64,000 nucleotides of DNA from NCBI GenBank assembly GCA_037577475.1, contig CM075186.1, positions 7,501,501 through 7,565,500 of the forward strand, in the 5' to 3' direction. Within the stretch, counting starts at the first letter, position 1; every line of letters starts with the position of its first letter. Made by a program: the position numbers and the translations under genes. The notes under the pieces were generated by a model that was not told the DNA's origin, did no database searches, and worked only from the letters and a program-made list of their open reading frames with translations. Below, one piece after another: positions 39,046 to 51,600 of the stretch. Source of the DNA: Chaunax sp. Z400. Taxonomy: Eukaryota; Chordata; Actinopteri; Lophiiformes; Chaunacidae.

Positions 39046-42000
39046 TTTGGACCTCGTGGGTTTTTATTTTCTCAATTGCTGTATTTCAATGCAATTTTCA
39101 TATCCTATAGTATACAATGTGTTCATCCTTGTACACTATATTTCAGAGGGAAATATTGTGCTTTTACTACCTTAAATGTATTTATTTTTCATGGTTAACT
39201 GTTATTTTATAGTTTAAACATTTGAACAGCTAATTATACCCCACCATGAACAAAGCAGAGATTTGGGTTCCGTCTGTCTGTTCGTCATTTTGTTTCCAGA
39301 GCATAACTCAAAAAATGTCAAAAACTATTCAATATTTTTCATTCCTTTAAGCGTTTGCACAATTTGTCATCTTGGGGCATGACAAAAAAAACTAAAAACG
39401 TGAAGCTCAAAAAAACATACCATACTGGTTAATAATGTACATTTAAATTCAACTAAGAGCATTAGAGGTTCCTCTACTGTTAATTAGGTCCCTTCAAACT
39501 TACCTTAAAATCTTTAATCCCCTAAATGTTAATGAAAAATATTTAAGGAAAAGTATAAATCTGTTAATTAAGCCTAAGGGACTCATTAAAAAAAAATCAA
39601 TTACTGGATTTAAATAATCAGTTTCATATTATTTCTTTATTACGTTCCTCCTCTCTCCTGCGTCCTCCTGCCTTGCCCCATGAATCGATCTTACCACGCC
39701 AGCTTTAAGGATGTCTCAATCCCTTAAATGAATACCGAGCAGAGGGGAGGAGAGGCCTGTACGAGGATGATGGTAGTATTTCAGCAGCCCTACTGTAGGC
39801 CTGTAAGAGGTGTGATGCACAGCTGACGAACCGTGACAGGAGCAGGAGTCTAAAGAGTGTTTGATTCGTATTAATGTCGTTTTTAAGATGATCATATTAT
39901 GTCACACTATTCCACTTTCGCTTTAAAATGACTGCTTCGCCGCACGTCTCATGGTTGCCTTCGCTCTTCTCTCCTCGTGTCTCTTCCTTACATCCTCCGC
40001 TCGCATCTCAGGCAGGGACTAAGACGCGAGGAGAGGAGGCGAGGAAAGGAATCGAGAATACATCAACTGAAAAAGATGCCATAATGTGCCCGTTTGAAAT
40101 CTTAGAAGACCTGCAAATTAAGTCCTCCTTATTTTCACCCACAGGTTTAACATTTTTTTTCATCAATATGGTTCCTGGTTTCTGTTTCGGCTAAATCTTC
40201 TTGAATTATGGTTATTTTTTTTTAATTTTCATTGGAAACTGTTTTCTGGCCGTCGTCCATTAGCTGCAGTTTCACTTCTCTCCTCCTTAAAATGAGCATC
40301 GAACCTTTCTCTTATGTAAAACTAAGTCCTGCTGCTGTATGACAGAAACCCAAAGGCCAAGGACATGTTATTATTCCTATTATATAATTTGACAACAATT
40401 GTAATATGTCAATAGTTAAGGTTCAACAACATTAATAATGACCTCGAGGAGCAAAATAGAATTCAAATCTAAGTGATTAAGAAATAAGTATTGGCTATTA
40501 ATGTACTAATAAACACCATCATAGTTCCCCCTTTTCATTATTGATATTCTCAAAACAATACAGAACTGAACCCCTTTACACTGAGCTGATGGCCCGTCTG
40601 CACTGATATGAATTTCAGAAGTTAACAAAAATAAAAGGCGGAGAACCATAGATATCTGAATAGGTTTTAATCTAGTCATAATACTGAGCAGACAATGAGG
40701 CGGAATTAGATCCGTCTGAAGACAATTAATCACGGGCAAAAGAAATGAAAGAATTAGAGGGTTTAGTTAATTCATAAAGCCGGTTCAGATATATTAGAAC
40801 TACTACTGCTGCTACAACCACTACAAGCTGTGATCTACATATAACCTCACTCTTTAGTCTATTGACTTATTATTATCTATTTCATTTATCGTACTTTTTA
40901 TTTTTTTTTGGCAAAGCTGAACTTATTTGTATTGTACATCTTTTGTTATATGTATGTCTTTTGTAATATTTATCTATTTAAAGGAGTACAATTAAATACA
41001 TTATTATAGTTGTTTAGTAGTAGCCATTTTATTTTATATTTTATTATTTATCATGTTAAGTCGGCCTTTAGTATTAAAAAAGGAGTCTTCAAACATTTGA
41101 TAACTGGTTTAAAACACTATAATTAAGTTGTAGCAGCTATATGGACATTTGGTCTGTTTATTAATAAACCATATTTATCACAATTGTAATTTCATCAATA
41201 TTTTGCATTATTAAAACTATGTTTTAAGAAGAAGCCGTATTTGTCATTTATAACCATTCTAAGTACAACATAGTGAAACTTGTTCTCCGCATTTAACCCA
41301 TAGGAGCAGTTGGCAGCCACCGTACGACGCATAGGGACCAACTCCTGATCTAAGACAGTACAATGGGACTGGCTGTCATTATAGTGCTGCAGCCTCCATT
41401 CATGGGCGCTCACAGCAGGACTTAAATAAAGACGTATATCCACACTATATTAATAAATATGGTGAGAAAGATTTTTTTTAATTTTAAATTGTGCATGTGT
41501 GTTCATATTATTATTAACGCGGTCTAGCCTGTTAAAATTCTACTAACATGCGTTACTTTGTACAATTAAAGTCATTAAATCACCGTCAAAAGCTTTAATC
41601 ATGATAATAATGTTAATCTATAGCAGGCTTCAAAACAACACTTTCAGTTCTTAACTCGGGAGAAACTAAATAAAAACATTAAAAACTTTAACATTAATAG
41701 AAGAACGTTGGTTTCGATCCAACAAAAACAAATGTATTGTTATTTGTTTACTGTATTTGATTATGCGCATTGCGCGCCCAGCTGTGGTCGGGTCTGTCTT
41801 CAGGCCATCGGCGCTCATCTATTTACGTTTCTGTCTTTCTTTTCTTCAAATCTTTTAAGAGCAAATTCAGCACCAAACTCATTCCCTCTATGCTTTCATC
41901 CCTGACAGGATGAAGCTTGTCGGTTTGACCACAGTCTGTTATTCATCCTGTGGAATTTGCGCTTCTGCCATCTGAGGTTTTTTTTTTTTTTGTTTGTTTG

Positions 42001-42199
42001 TTTTTTTAGTCTCTCTTTGCGTCAAAGAACCATTTGTATCAAAAAATGACCATATAGGGATGAGTTAAGAAAGCGCAAGTTATTTCACATGTTGCGTCTT
42101 TAGCACGTATCTTTTAGAATCTACGTAAATGAGTCTTTTCTGCCGCTGGTGGATTTTGGCATCTAAAAATCTGGTGCGTAAAAGAAAAGAAGAATAACG
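39046..42199 (+). other. CADPS2-FEZF1 intergenic stretch
   Basis: No gene recognised. A less AT-rich block at 39640-40140 may be regulatory. A fish repeat fragment lies at 41264-41410. The remainder is AT-rich. Confidence 0.55.
41264..41410 (+). repeat. Common teleost repeat fragment (gcatttaaccca type)
   Basis: Contains ctccgcatttaacccatagg, agcagttggcagccaccgta and gggaccaactcctgatct, in the order of a widespread fish repeat. Class not assigned. Confidence 0.6.
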
Positions 42200-42854
42200 C
42201 TCGAGTCAAAGTTTGTGATTCAGAGACTCCGAGACCACCAAGGCTGAGATCGATGACTTGAAATCTATTTTCTGTTAATATCTCGATCCCTTTTCCATCT
42301 CAAGTTCACCCACATGACAGCTCTTTGTACTCTCTGGGGCGTGCGTAAAGGGGCAGGGTTTCGTGAGCCAAAGATGCGTCCAAATCTGATCTAAAACTCT
42401 GACAGCTCCTGACCCTGCGGCCGCTGCGCGTCTGTAGTACTGAGATTAGAAAAAAATGATGTCACGCGAAGCCACAAGGGGACCTGGGATTTACCAAATA
42501 TCTTCCAGTTGAGCAGGAGTCCTGCCAAGTAAGGAACAACCTCCTCCTCTCTTCCTCCTCATCCATCGATGACAAGTGTAGAGAATCGACGGAGTAGATT
42601 TGAACAAATTATCTCCTTTTCCGCGCTCCTTCCTGGACGGTAACGATCGACGAGGTCTCGGCTCTCCACACGCCGTTATCGAACGAACGTGGCTGCCCTC
42701 GTTGTTGTCAATAAACGAGGGGAACGGGGCTGGCGATTAGGAGGGGCGATTCGCTGGCAGATGCTGCCCTCTCCTACGGGCCGGTGAGGACGACCCCGGC
42801 TTCCCTCCAGTATCCTCTTGTTGCTGTTGTTGCGGCGTGGTTGATGCGGAGGTG
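42200..42854 (+). promoter_or_regulatory. FEZF1: FEZF1 promoter / 5' UTR region (inferred)
   Basis: Non-coding sequence that turns from AT-rich to GC-rich and CpG-containing just before the FEZF1 start, as expected for a developmental CpG-type promoter. The transcription start cannot be placed. Short upstream ORFs start at ATG 42761 (8 codons, TGA at 42785) and ATG 42844 (M-R-R, with its TGA overlapping the main ATG as TGATG). Confidence 0.45.
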
Positions 42855-43661
42855 ATGGACGGTCTTCTCCGCCGCCCAGCGGGGATCCTCGCCTCCCCCA
42901 TGGCTTCTGGGAGCCGGCCCGCGGGCTCCGACATGCTCACCTCCGGCGGCAGCAGCAGCAGCAAGACTCTCGCTTTCTCCATCGACCGGATTATGGCCAG
43001 GACGCCCGAGCCCAAGTCGATACCTCTCCCCAGCAGGTTCCAGTCCTCTCCCGTGGGGAAACCCGAAGTCTGTCCATCTTCGCTGCATTGTATGATCCCG
43101 CTGGTGCCGCTCGGGTATGAGTCGGGCCACCGTCTCAGCATCACCGGGCTGGATTCGGGCCACTTCGACGCGTCTTCTCTAACCGCTCCCGCAGACTTGT
43201 TGGGCTTTGGTTTGAACTATAAAAGCCAACAGGAGGACTCTGTTATGAGCCAAAACGGCGGCCAGTACAAACTCTTCAGACCCCGGGTGGTGAACCAGTC
43301 CTCATTCCCCACCATGGGCACCGTGTGCTACCTGAACTGCAGCGGGGACAACGGTGCATGTCCTCCACCCGCCGGCCTGGTCAACCTACACCCGATGGCC
43401 TCCTACCTGCTCACCGCCCGACACAAAGCTTTCATGGTGGAAAAAAGTAAGCCGGGCTTGCAGCAAGCCGCGGAGCGTTACCCGGTGTCCGGTATGCAGG
43501 CTTTCAAGGACCTGTCACAGAGCCAGATCCAGCATTATATGAAGGAGCGGGAACAGATCCTCAACGACAAGATCTTCAAGGGCTCTTCGGCGGCGGCCCG
43601 GCTTACCGGCTCCTGTCCCGGCAGCAAACCCAAAGTTTTCACCTGCGAGGTCTGCGGCAAG
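42855..43661 (+). CDS. FEZF1: FEZF1 exon 1 (eh1 motif, finger 1 start)
   Basis: Starts at ATG 42855 (MDGLLRRPAGILASP) and ends at donor gtgaga at 43662 after CEVCGK. It holds the serine run GGSSSSKTLAFSIDRIMA and the conserved CMIPLVPLGYES. High GC content compared with the AT-rich flanks. An upstream in-frame GTG at 42837 is not a credible vertebrate start. Confidence 0.94.
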
Positions 43662-44725
43662 GTGAGAGTCCTTGACTTAATGTCTAACCACAGATCAAGT
43701 CACCTGCAGCGTCATTAATTAGTTAATTAAACAATCGAATCAGGGCTTTCTTCCTGACATTTTTTTTCTGGATGGACAAAAAAAAAAAAAATCCACATTA
43801 TAACTACAAATATACAAACATCTATCTTGTGGGTATAAAACTTTGAGATTGAAAATAGAAATTAAAAAACGGAAAAGTGTTTTTGATCAGGGGTAGATTA
43901 GCAGTTGTAGAGTCATTGAAAGTTTAATAAATAACGTTTACAACATAAACATTGTAATATGTCTGTGTTGTAAACATGATTCCAATCACAATATGATCCA
44001 TCTGACTATTTTGAATTATTTTGTTGTTTGCTGACTCAATATGGAAACAATTGACGATGTTTGATTGTACTTCTGCCTTGTTGGGGAAATGTAGATTTTA
44101 AGCTGGTTTTGATAATAATGAGGAAGTGTATTTTTCATTTGCATTTTATTTTGTGAACGACACTGCTTTTTTCTTCTTCTTTTTTTAAATTCATCTGTGT
44201 CCTGTCTGATTTCCCCTTATTTATAGAAAGCCTAGTGAAGTTCACTCTGACGCACATAAACTGGATGTGCTCAGTCTTACTCTCAACGTGAGCGAGCACA
44301 GCCGCGATACTAAAACGAACCAGGCTAAAGGGAAATTAATTATATTAAATATATTATTTTAAATTTTAAATCATTAAAAACGGCAATTATTCTTCAAGAT
44401 GACGAGTTGTTTAAATGTATGTAGGACCCATTACGCCCATTAAATGGTCCCTGACTGCTTACCTTTAATTGGACTAAATCTGATAATTAACAGGTACTCG
44501 ATTTCTTTTTTTCTTCATTTTTCAGCCATAATGAAAAGAAGCACTTGATACTTCCATTAACTAAATCGGGGGCATATTAAAGTCGTTTTAATGGCAAATT
44601 GCTCAGTTGTTCCTAATATGTCATTATTTTGGAGATTAAGCGGTGTAAGCCAAAATAGTTTTTTATCGAAAATGATGGGACTTTTATGTATTCTCCAATA
44701 AGCAGGATGGCATGCATTCACTTTC

Positions 44726-44779
<54 letters not shown>

Positions 44780-47700
44780 CTCTTTCAGGTGTTTAACGCG
44801 CACTACAACCTGACCCGTCATATGCCCGTGCACACCGGCGCGCGGCCATTCGTGTGTAAAGTTTGCGGGAAAGGATTCCGACAGGCGAGCACACTGTGCC
44901 GACACAAAATCATCCACACTCAGGTAGGATCCATATACAGAATGTAGCTTATTAATTCAGTTCAAAATTAATGAAACGAATTCGGGTAAAGAAGAAACAT
45001 GTTTAAAACATTAAACGACTAATGTTGTTATTAAATTGTTTTTGGTGATCTTATTTTTTTTTCACTGTTGACAATTTTAACGTCATTTGAACAACTTGAT
45101 AGTCATACTGCCAAGTTTATTTCTCTTTTGTTTAATTATTTAGGTGATTAGCCTATGTTTACCAAAATAATGAATGAAAAAATATATTATATTATATTAT
45201 ATTATATTATATTATATTATATTATTGACTGATCCTTGATGTTGTTGACTGGTGACAAATGCTGATTAACATTTTGATATGTTTTGTACATTTTTGTAAG
45301 GCAATGTAATTGTATTTGTATGGATGTTTGTTGTACTGCTTGTTTGTGCTGCTGCCTATCTTGGCCAGGACGCTCTTGTAAAAGAGATTTTTAATCTCAA
45401 TGAGACTTTTTCCCGGTTAAATAAAGGTTAGATAAAATAAATATATTATATTATATTATATTTGGCCTGTGTGTATATGATGAAAACCCTAATTTAAAAA
45501 ATCAATAGATTATCAATAGAACACATTCATAACTTTGATATCGTCCAATAAATCCTATACCAATCAATTTGAAAGAGATAGCAAGCAATCTGATGCTTTT
45601 ATATTGTTGTGGGGGGGACTTTTAAAACATTTAATTAAGTAAATTCTTTTTATGGAGTTTGATGAGGAGGAATTTGCTTCAAGAAAGTAACAATTAATTT
45701 TCTTGCGGCAGTTTGTATTTCCATTTTAAAGACCATCCCGCTGTAATTAAGGCTGAAATTATTTGTATATAAATTTATAATCCTGTAAAATTAATTCATT
45801 TTAGAGAAACCATCTCATTATCATAAAGATCAAGGATGGTGACAGTACAAACAAATTAAAGTCAAACTCAAATGTAGCTTTTAATCTAAATTAATTTAAA
45901 ATGATAATGAAAGCTAAGCTATGCTTTTTTCATGATTTCAAAAGAGGGGGAGCCTCGAGCCGCTGTTCAGTCTGTTTGCTGTGTTTGAGCTCCTCCTGTG
46001 GCGGCACTGTGACACTCCAAAATAATTCCTACAATGTTCACAGAGGATGTGTCCACCGGAAATGTGCAAAACGTAAAGAAATTATTTGAATGCTGGAATG
46101 AATGGATGAATGAATGAAAAATAAAAATGTGACTAAATAAAAATGACTTTTACAGTAACTGTAAAAGTCCCTATAATGCTTCACTTCAGATAGGCCTACA
46201 TCATTGCTGATCATCTCACGCTGCGTCACAGTGAAATCACCACAATATCTCAATAACAACATTCTTCAATGTTCCTGTCTGATGCGTAATAATATTTAAC
46301 CCTCTTTATTTTTTCAGGAAAAACCGCACAAATGTAATCAGTGCGGGAAAGCTTTTAACCGCAGCTCTACCCTCAACACGCACACGCGCATCCACGCGGG
46401 ATACAAACCGTTTGTATGCGAGTTTTGCGGGAAAGGATTTCATCAGAAAGGTGAGGAAAATCTGTCTCTTTTTTTTTTTATTTAAAAAAAAACTTTCAGT
46501 CAAACAGAAACGGAGATTAGAATTTTCAATTTAAAGACACAATCTTAATACAGTATAACACATGGGGCAACTGTAATCTTATTATCTAAAATACTAAACA
46601 GGTAGACTGAAAAACTGATTACAAAACAACTTTCTCCAATAATAATAGATAGAAAGATAATAATTATATTATAAATGCGTCCATGTTAATAATGATTTTT
46701 GTAATATTTTCCACCCCCTTCAGTAAAACAGCTCTTACTCCTGTGTTGCTCTTATTTGAACATGTTATGTTAAGAATCAGTAAATGGAGCAGAAAATAAA
46801 TTTAAATACTGTAACCATCGATTAGAAAGTGTTTTATGTTCACTGGCTCAAATTAGGCTGACAGACTGACAGCAGGTTTGATGCTGAACACACTTTACTT
46901 TCTCTGTGATGACACTGCGATTTAATTTCAAATCAGATATAAACCATGGCAGAGGTTAACCACATGCAAAACTGTATGGCAAGCAGTGCTTTTTAAAATA
47001 CCAATAAGTGGTGGAAGAAGCATTCCTAATTTTTTACTGTAGTAAAAACCATAATACTACAGTTATGAGTAAATGCATTCAAACGAACAGAGGTATTTGA
47101 TACTTTAATATATTTAAAGTTTCAAAAGTAAAAGTACTTAACATGCAGACCAGTCCATTTCTAAGTATTTTATTATAGTTATGTAGTTATTGATGGATGT
47201 TCAGCTTCAATGTTGCAGCTGCTGAAGGTGGAGCTCATTTTACTTGATTTATATACTGCCATGTAGTGTGATGTTTCATAAAATGGAAGCTCAAGAAGAT
47301 CAAAATTCAAAATCTAAAATAATCATACATCATTAGGCTGCATTATTGGATGAAACTTTGAAAGATGAGTTTGGAGGATGACTCAGATATTTTTACAAAC
47401 TAAAATCATTAAATTTGACTCTCAGGTTAAGTGTCCTTAAATCACTAATTTACAAAATAAGAAGCCATTTATATACAAACTATCCTTGATTCACCAAATT
47501 ATCCTGTCAGATGACGACTGCATCTCTCTTGCACAGAAGTTAATGCAGCATTTTTTATGACCTGACTTCTAACTATCATATCGTCTGTGTAAAATCACAG
47601 CTGCACCAACTGCTGAAGACATACAAGACACAGAACACAAGTCATGATTTTACTATCAGGCAAACACTCTGCTCTACTTATTAATTATCAAGCCCATCAT

Positions 47701-48464
47701 GGAGCACCTCAACAAACTGCAAATTTGTCAACTTCATTATTCTAACTCATCCCCATCATATAAAATACTAGAAAGGTTGTATCACAATAAAATCAGCATT
47801 TGTGGCAAATTCTGTAATTTTTAGTCGTTTCAGTGTTTCTGTACTTTCATTGTTATTTTCCTGCAGTGGTCCTGATATTTGACCACCCTGCAGGGGCAGA
47901 AGATAAATGTTAGATGATCACAAGATGATTAATAAGAATAAAAATCATCTTGTCCAATAAATGTTTTTTTTAAAATTCAGACTTTTCTCCATTTGTGTTT
48001 TACTGACTTTATTGAGAAATAGTATTACAACAAAATCAATGTGGGAAACATCCATTCCTGTTTAGCTCAAAGATATCTACAACCTGTGACATGACTTTGC
48101 TTTAAGTAATGAGCAACCAAAAGCATTGGGACTTAATGGACGTGTACCATTCATTATTTCTCTATGAGAGCAAACAAATTGTGTCGAAGTATCTTGGATC
48201 TGACTTCTCATCCTCTGACTTTGTGCAGGGAACTACAAGAACCACAAGCTGACGCACAGCGGGGAGAAGCAGTTCAAGTGTTCTATCTGCAGCAAGGCAT
48301 TCCACCAGGTGTACAACCTCACCTTCCACATGCACACGCACAATGACAAGAAGCCCTTCACCTGCCCCACCTGCGGCAAGGGCTTCTGCAGGAACTTTGA
48401 CCTGAAGAAACACATCAGGAAGCTGCATGACCTAGTTGGCCCACAGTCGCCCCCGCAACCCTGA
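42855..48464 (+). CDS. FEZF1: FEZF1, FEZ family zinc finger protein 1 (complete)
   Basis: Transcriptional repressor of forebrain, hypothalamic and olfactory development. Exons 42855-43661, 44789-44923, 46318-46450 and 48229-48464 join in phase into 435 residues plus TGA. Near residue 43 is the eh1 Groucho/TLE-binding motif FSIDRIMA. The middle part (KLFRPRVVNQSSF, FKDLSQSQIQHYMKE) matches FEZF1 rather than FEZF2 as recalled. Six C2H2 fingers follow: CEVCGK..H, CKVCGK..H, CNQCGK..H, CEFCGK..H, CSICSK..H and CPTCGK..H, all with intact Cys and His. Introns split fingers 1 and 4. Human FEZF1 is about 475 residues; the fish protein has a shorter tail after the last finger (DLVGPQSPPQP). The ATG at 42855 has G at -3 and +4; later in-frame ATGs at 42900 and 42933 are alternatives. 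Confidence 0.96.
43662..44788 (+). other. FEZF1: FEZF1 intron 1
   Basis: AT-rich intron splitting finger 1 after CEVCGK. It ends in an ATT repeat (44726-44779) nine bases before exon 2. Confidence 0.85.
44726..44779. repeat. ATT microsatellite at the FEZF1 intron 1 acceptor
   Basis: About 18 att units, ending nine bases before exon 2. Only ctctttcag separates it from the coding sequence. Confidence 0.95.
44789..44923 (+). CDS. FEZF1: FEZF1 exon 2 (fingers 1-2)
   Basis: Acceptor ctctttcag ends 44788, donor gtagga at 44924. Encodes VFNAHYNLTRHMPVHTGARP and FVCKVCGKGFRQASTLCRHK, then IIHTQ. It is essentially identical to other vertebrate FEZF proteins as recalled. A trinucleotide repeat abuts the acceptor. 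Confidence 0.96.
45178..45228. repeat. ATATT pentanucleotide repeat
   Basis: Perfect run of about nine attat units in FEZF1 intron 2; a shorter stretch recurs at 45441-45462. Confidence 0.93.
45335..45445 (+). mobile_element. 3' end of a non-LTR retrotransposon
   Basis: Contains ctgcctatcttggccaggac, gctcttgtaaaagagat and aatctcaatgagac, then ggttaaataaaggttagat. This is a 3' tail very common in fish genomes. Truncated, in FEZF1 intron 2, followed by an AATAA-rich tail. Family not assigned. Confidence 0.6.
46318..46450 (+). CDS. FEZF1: FEZF1 exon 3 (finger 3 and start of 4)
   Basis: Acceptor tattttttcag, donor gtgagg at 46451. Encodes EKPHKCNQCGKAFNRSSTLN, THTRIHAGYKPFVCEFCGKG and FHQK, ending one base into a Gly codon. 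Confidence 0.96.
48229..48464 (+). CDS. FEZF1: FEZF1 exon 4 (fingers 4-6 and stop)
   Basis: Acceptor ctttgtgcag. Completes finger 4 (GNYKNHKLTHSGEK), then CSICSKAFHQVYNLTFHMHT and CPTCGKGFCRNFDLKKHIRK. The short tail ends at TGA 48462-48464. Confidence 0.95.
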
Positions 48465-48665
48465 ACAATGACTCTGTGCTCTTCATCAGGCCCCCTGACC
48501 TCCCCTGTCAGGTCTGAAATTAAACTGAAGTCTTTATATAGCAGATTTACAGAGCCCTGTAGGAGATTTTTTGTTCTAAATTAGGGTGTTTTGCCCTCAA
48601 ACGACCCATTTGTGAGCCAAATTAGTCGTTTAGAACCACCAATAATTTAATTAGATTTTTGAAAC

Positions 48666-48671
48666 AATAAA
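48666..48671 (+). terminator. FEZF1: Candidate FEZF1 polyadenylation signal
   Basis: First AATAAA after the FEZF1 stop, about 200 bases downstream (acaataaatgagg), followed by T-rich sequence. A longer UTR is possible. Confidence 0.4.
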
Positions 48672-51600
48672 TGAGGCATGGGATTTTTTATTCTTTTCTC
48701 AGATGCCTTTAATTCTCTAAATCCTTGACACTGACTTTTGAAAATTGATTCAGATTTTCTAGACAAGCGTCTTTAATTTTGAGTCTTTTGAGATAAAAAG
48801 AAGGTTCAAAATCAAAGCAGCACAGGCTGAGATATCCTGACCTTTATTCCCCAGTTTGGGTTATAGTCGAAAAACACTGGGGCCTACATCTCCCATAATG
48901 CAACTGGTTTGCATTTTTTGGATTAGACCCTCCCTGTCTGGTAAACACCCATGTCTTTCAAACTCCACTCGTCTAATTTGTTGCATAGGTTTTCCGTTGT
49001 ACATTGACATAATTTTGATGACATCACTATGACATCAGAGTTATTTTCTCAGACTTCTCAGAACCTCTCTACGCAGAGTACAAAGAGTCACTGCAGTTAT
49101 TTCACAAGTGTTTGAGTTTCATGTGTAGAAATGGTGAAGTGCCCCTTTAAATTTGGGGCAAGGCTTCTTTGACTGACACAGATGATAACCAATCATATCG
49201 TTTAGGGTCGGTCCCATCTAAAATGTATAATATAGACGCTATAAATACTCCTATAAAGAGTGCATTTTTGGCCTATATCAGACGAATGTGAAGAGACTCA
49301 GTATTTCCTGTTTAAAGACGACACATTTTTATACCTACCTATAAAATCTGACAGTATTTTGTTACATTTCAATAACTTTTAATGCCTATTTGCTTCGGTT
49401 TTGAGAGTTCCAGAGGGTAGAGTATGTTTTGGTCTGTCGTTTTCAAACAAAAATTCCTATGAATAACTAAATATGAGCCAGAGCGAACACAAGAGAAAAC
49501 CCCATCCTCCAGTCACCTCTCATGCCCAAACCTGACCCCTCCCCTTGAACCTGACCCTGCTAAAGCCACCAGGACACTTTCTAACCCATCCAGGAGTGAA
49601 CCCTCAGACCTGATATGATCTGACCCTGACACCTGAGCTCTGACCCCCTCGGCGCTGACGCCTACCTGGAAACTGACAGGACTGAACCACATGTTGGACT
49701 GAGGACACTTCACAGAGGACAAGCTGAACTTTTACTGTCCTGCCCTATGAATATTAGTCAATTATATTATAATGGTGGCCAATTATTTTATCATTAGTCA
49801 TCAGTGATTATTAGTTTCCATTATTTTTCCATGTGCATCTCAGGAGGTGAGATTGACAAACTGAGACCAGAGATGCTGCAGAGGTGAAACAACACATCAA
49901 CTCATGTTTGACCAGGATTTATGCCAAGTTTGTTGAGTTTCTATATTGTTTATTAACGACAACAAATCCATGAAAAGACAAAGTCAATCCTGAATTTATT
50001 CTGCCAGCAAGTATTGTGTGTAAACGAGAAGCTGATATATTTTCTTCCTCTGTGCCATAGACTCCATCCTTATCCTAATAATATTAAAAACGCACTGCAG
50101 CTCATTTTAACTCAATCCCACACACATCAGTGGATGTGGATTAAATCTCCCACTGAAAGCAGTTCCCAACAAATGTGTCCTCCTGATTGAAAAACATTTG
50201 TTTAGAAAAAAAAGTATTTACAGATGTACTCACACATTGTTGAAAGCCCTTGTATAGGGCTCATCCAAATGCGTTTAGTGGTGGAGCATCATGAGCTGCC
50301 CAGGCCTGGGTATTTTTATTTTTACTGGCCTATTATTATTTTTCATCATATTGTCTAAAAAGGCCCTGTCTCGCAATACTGAATAAAGTGAAAAAAGTGA
50401 TCCAGAATCCGCATCTGTACCGGGACCTGCCTGAAAAATTGAATCAACTCTTCCTTGCACCAAGATCCCTCAACTCTCTTTGGTGGAGGTAATTATGGAA
50501 CTTGGGTCACATGATAACAGGTGTTCAAACTTGTTGGCTCTGTACTGATTCAATGCTTGCATCCATACTGGGGCAACAGTGTAAGATTTATCCCTAAAAC
50601 TAGCGATTTACATTTTCACACTACAGAGGAGTATGATGCTTTTAACTCTTTGTCACAGGACATCCATCATGGACTTCCATTGAGCCTAACTTGCAGCAAT
50701 TAATCAAGTACAAAGAAATCCAGAGTTGCAGTATGCCAGAGTACAAATACTGATGCAGGTAACTAGTAGTTACTGGTAGAGTAGTTTACTTTGTGGCTGT
50801 ATCAGACCTAAAATGTATTAGATTTGTAAATTATATTTGCACACTTGCTAAATAATGCAATGTGTGTAATAATAGGGAGTATGGTCTATCCACATTGGCA
50901 GAAATTGAGTTTTTCCAGTAACATCTGTGACCTTGGACACAAATTTTCAATTTTTTTCCCCATTTCTATCGATAATAATAACATTTTACTCAGAATTAGG
51001 CACTGAGATCTGCAAACACACTGATAAAACTAAAAAGAGGCGTGACATGAAGATGAAGAATCACAAGTAGTCAGATAATCAGACAAGTTTGAAAATATTA
51101 TTACCTCAATCATCCATTATATCCATTAAAATCATTTGTCAAAGTTGAGAGACCCATTTCTCACTTCAGCTTTGACCCATTGTACTTACCGTAGTTGTAT
51201 GCAGTGGTCATAGTTTTCCTGTGCATTCTGAAAGTTTCAGATGCTCCCACCAGACTTCCACTAGTGATGCTGTTGGTGAAAAATATGAAAATAAGACCAA
51301 GCTGCAATAAGCCAGAACTGTCCTTGTATATTATATAAAAATGACTTAATTCATACACTGTTGATGTGTTTTACATGTGAACGCCCTTGGTGATGGTGGC
51401 AAATTTCTCTTTTGGTTAAAGAAACAAAAAAAAAGCACTTATTGGACTGCACTGTAGCTTCACCTCCACATCTCTGGTCCTGACTGACAAAAAAAGATGA
51501 ACAGAGGCTTTTCCCTGTCGATCTGTTGTTATTTTTTATTTCAATCTCAGGTTTATTGTAAAAAGAAGTGTTCTATGATATTTATTTTAAATTGTACTAT

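Noticed and set aside
42737..43163. Two overlapping minus-strand ORFs (135 and 129 codons) opposite FEZF1 exon 1
   Set aside because: They are in GC-rich sequence where stops are rare, lie antisense to a certain coding exon, and show no recognisable domain. An antisense RNA is possible but unsupported.
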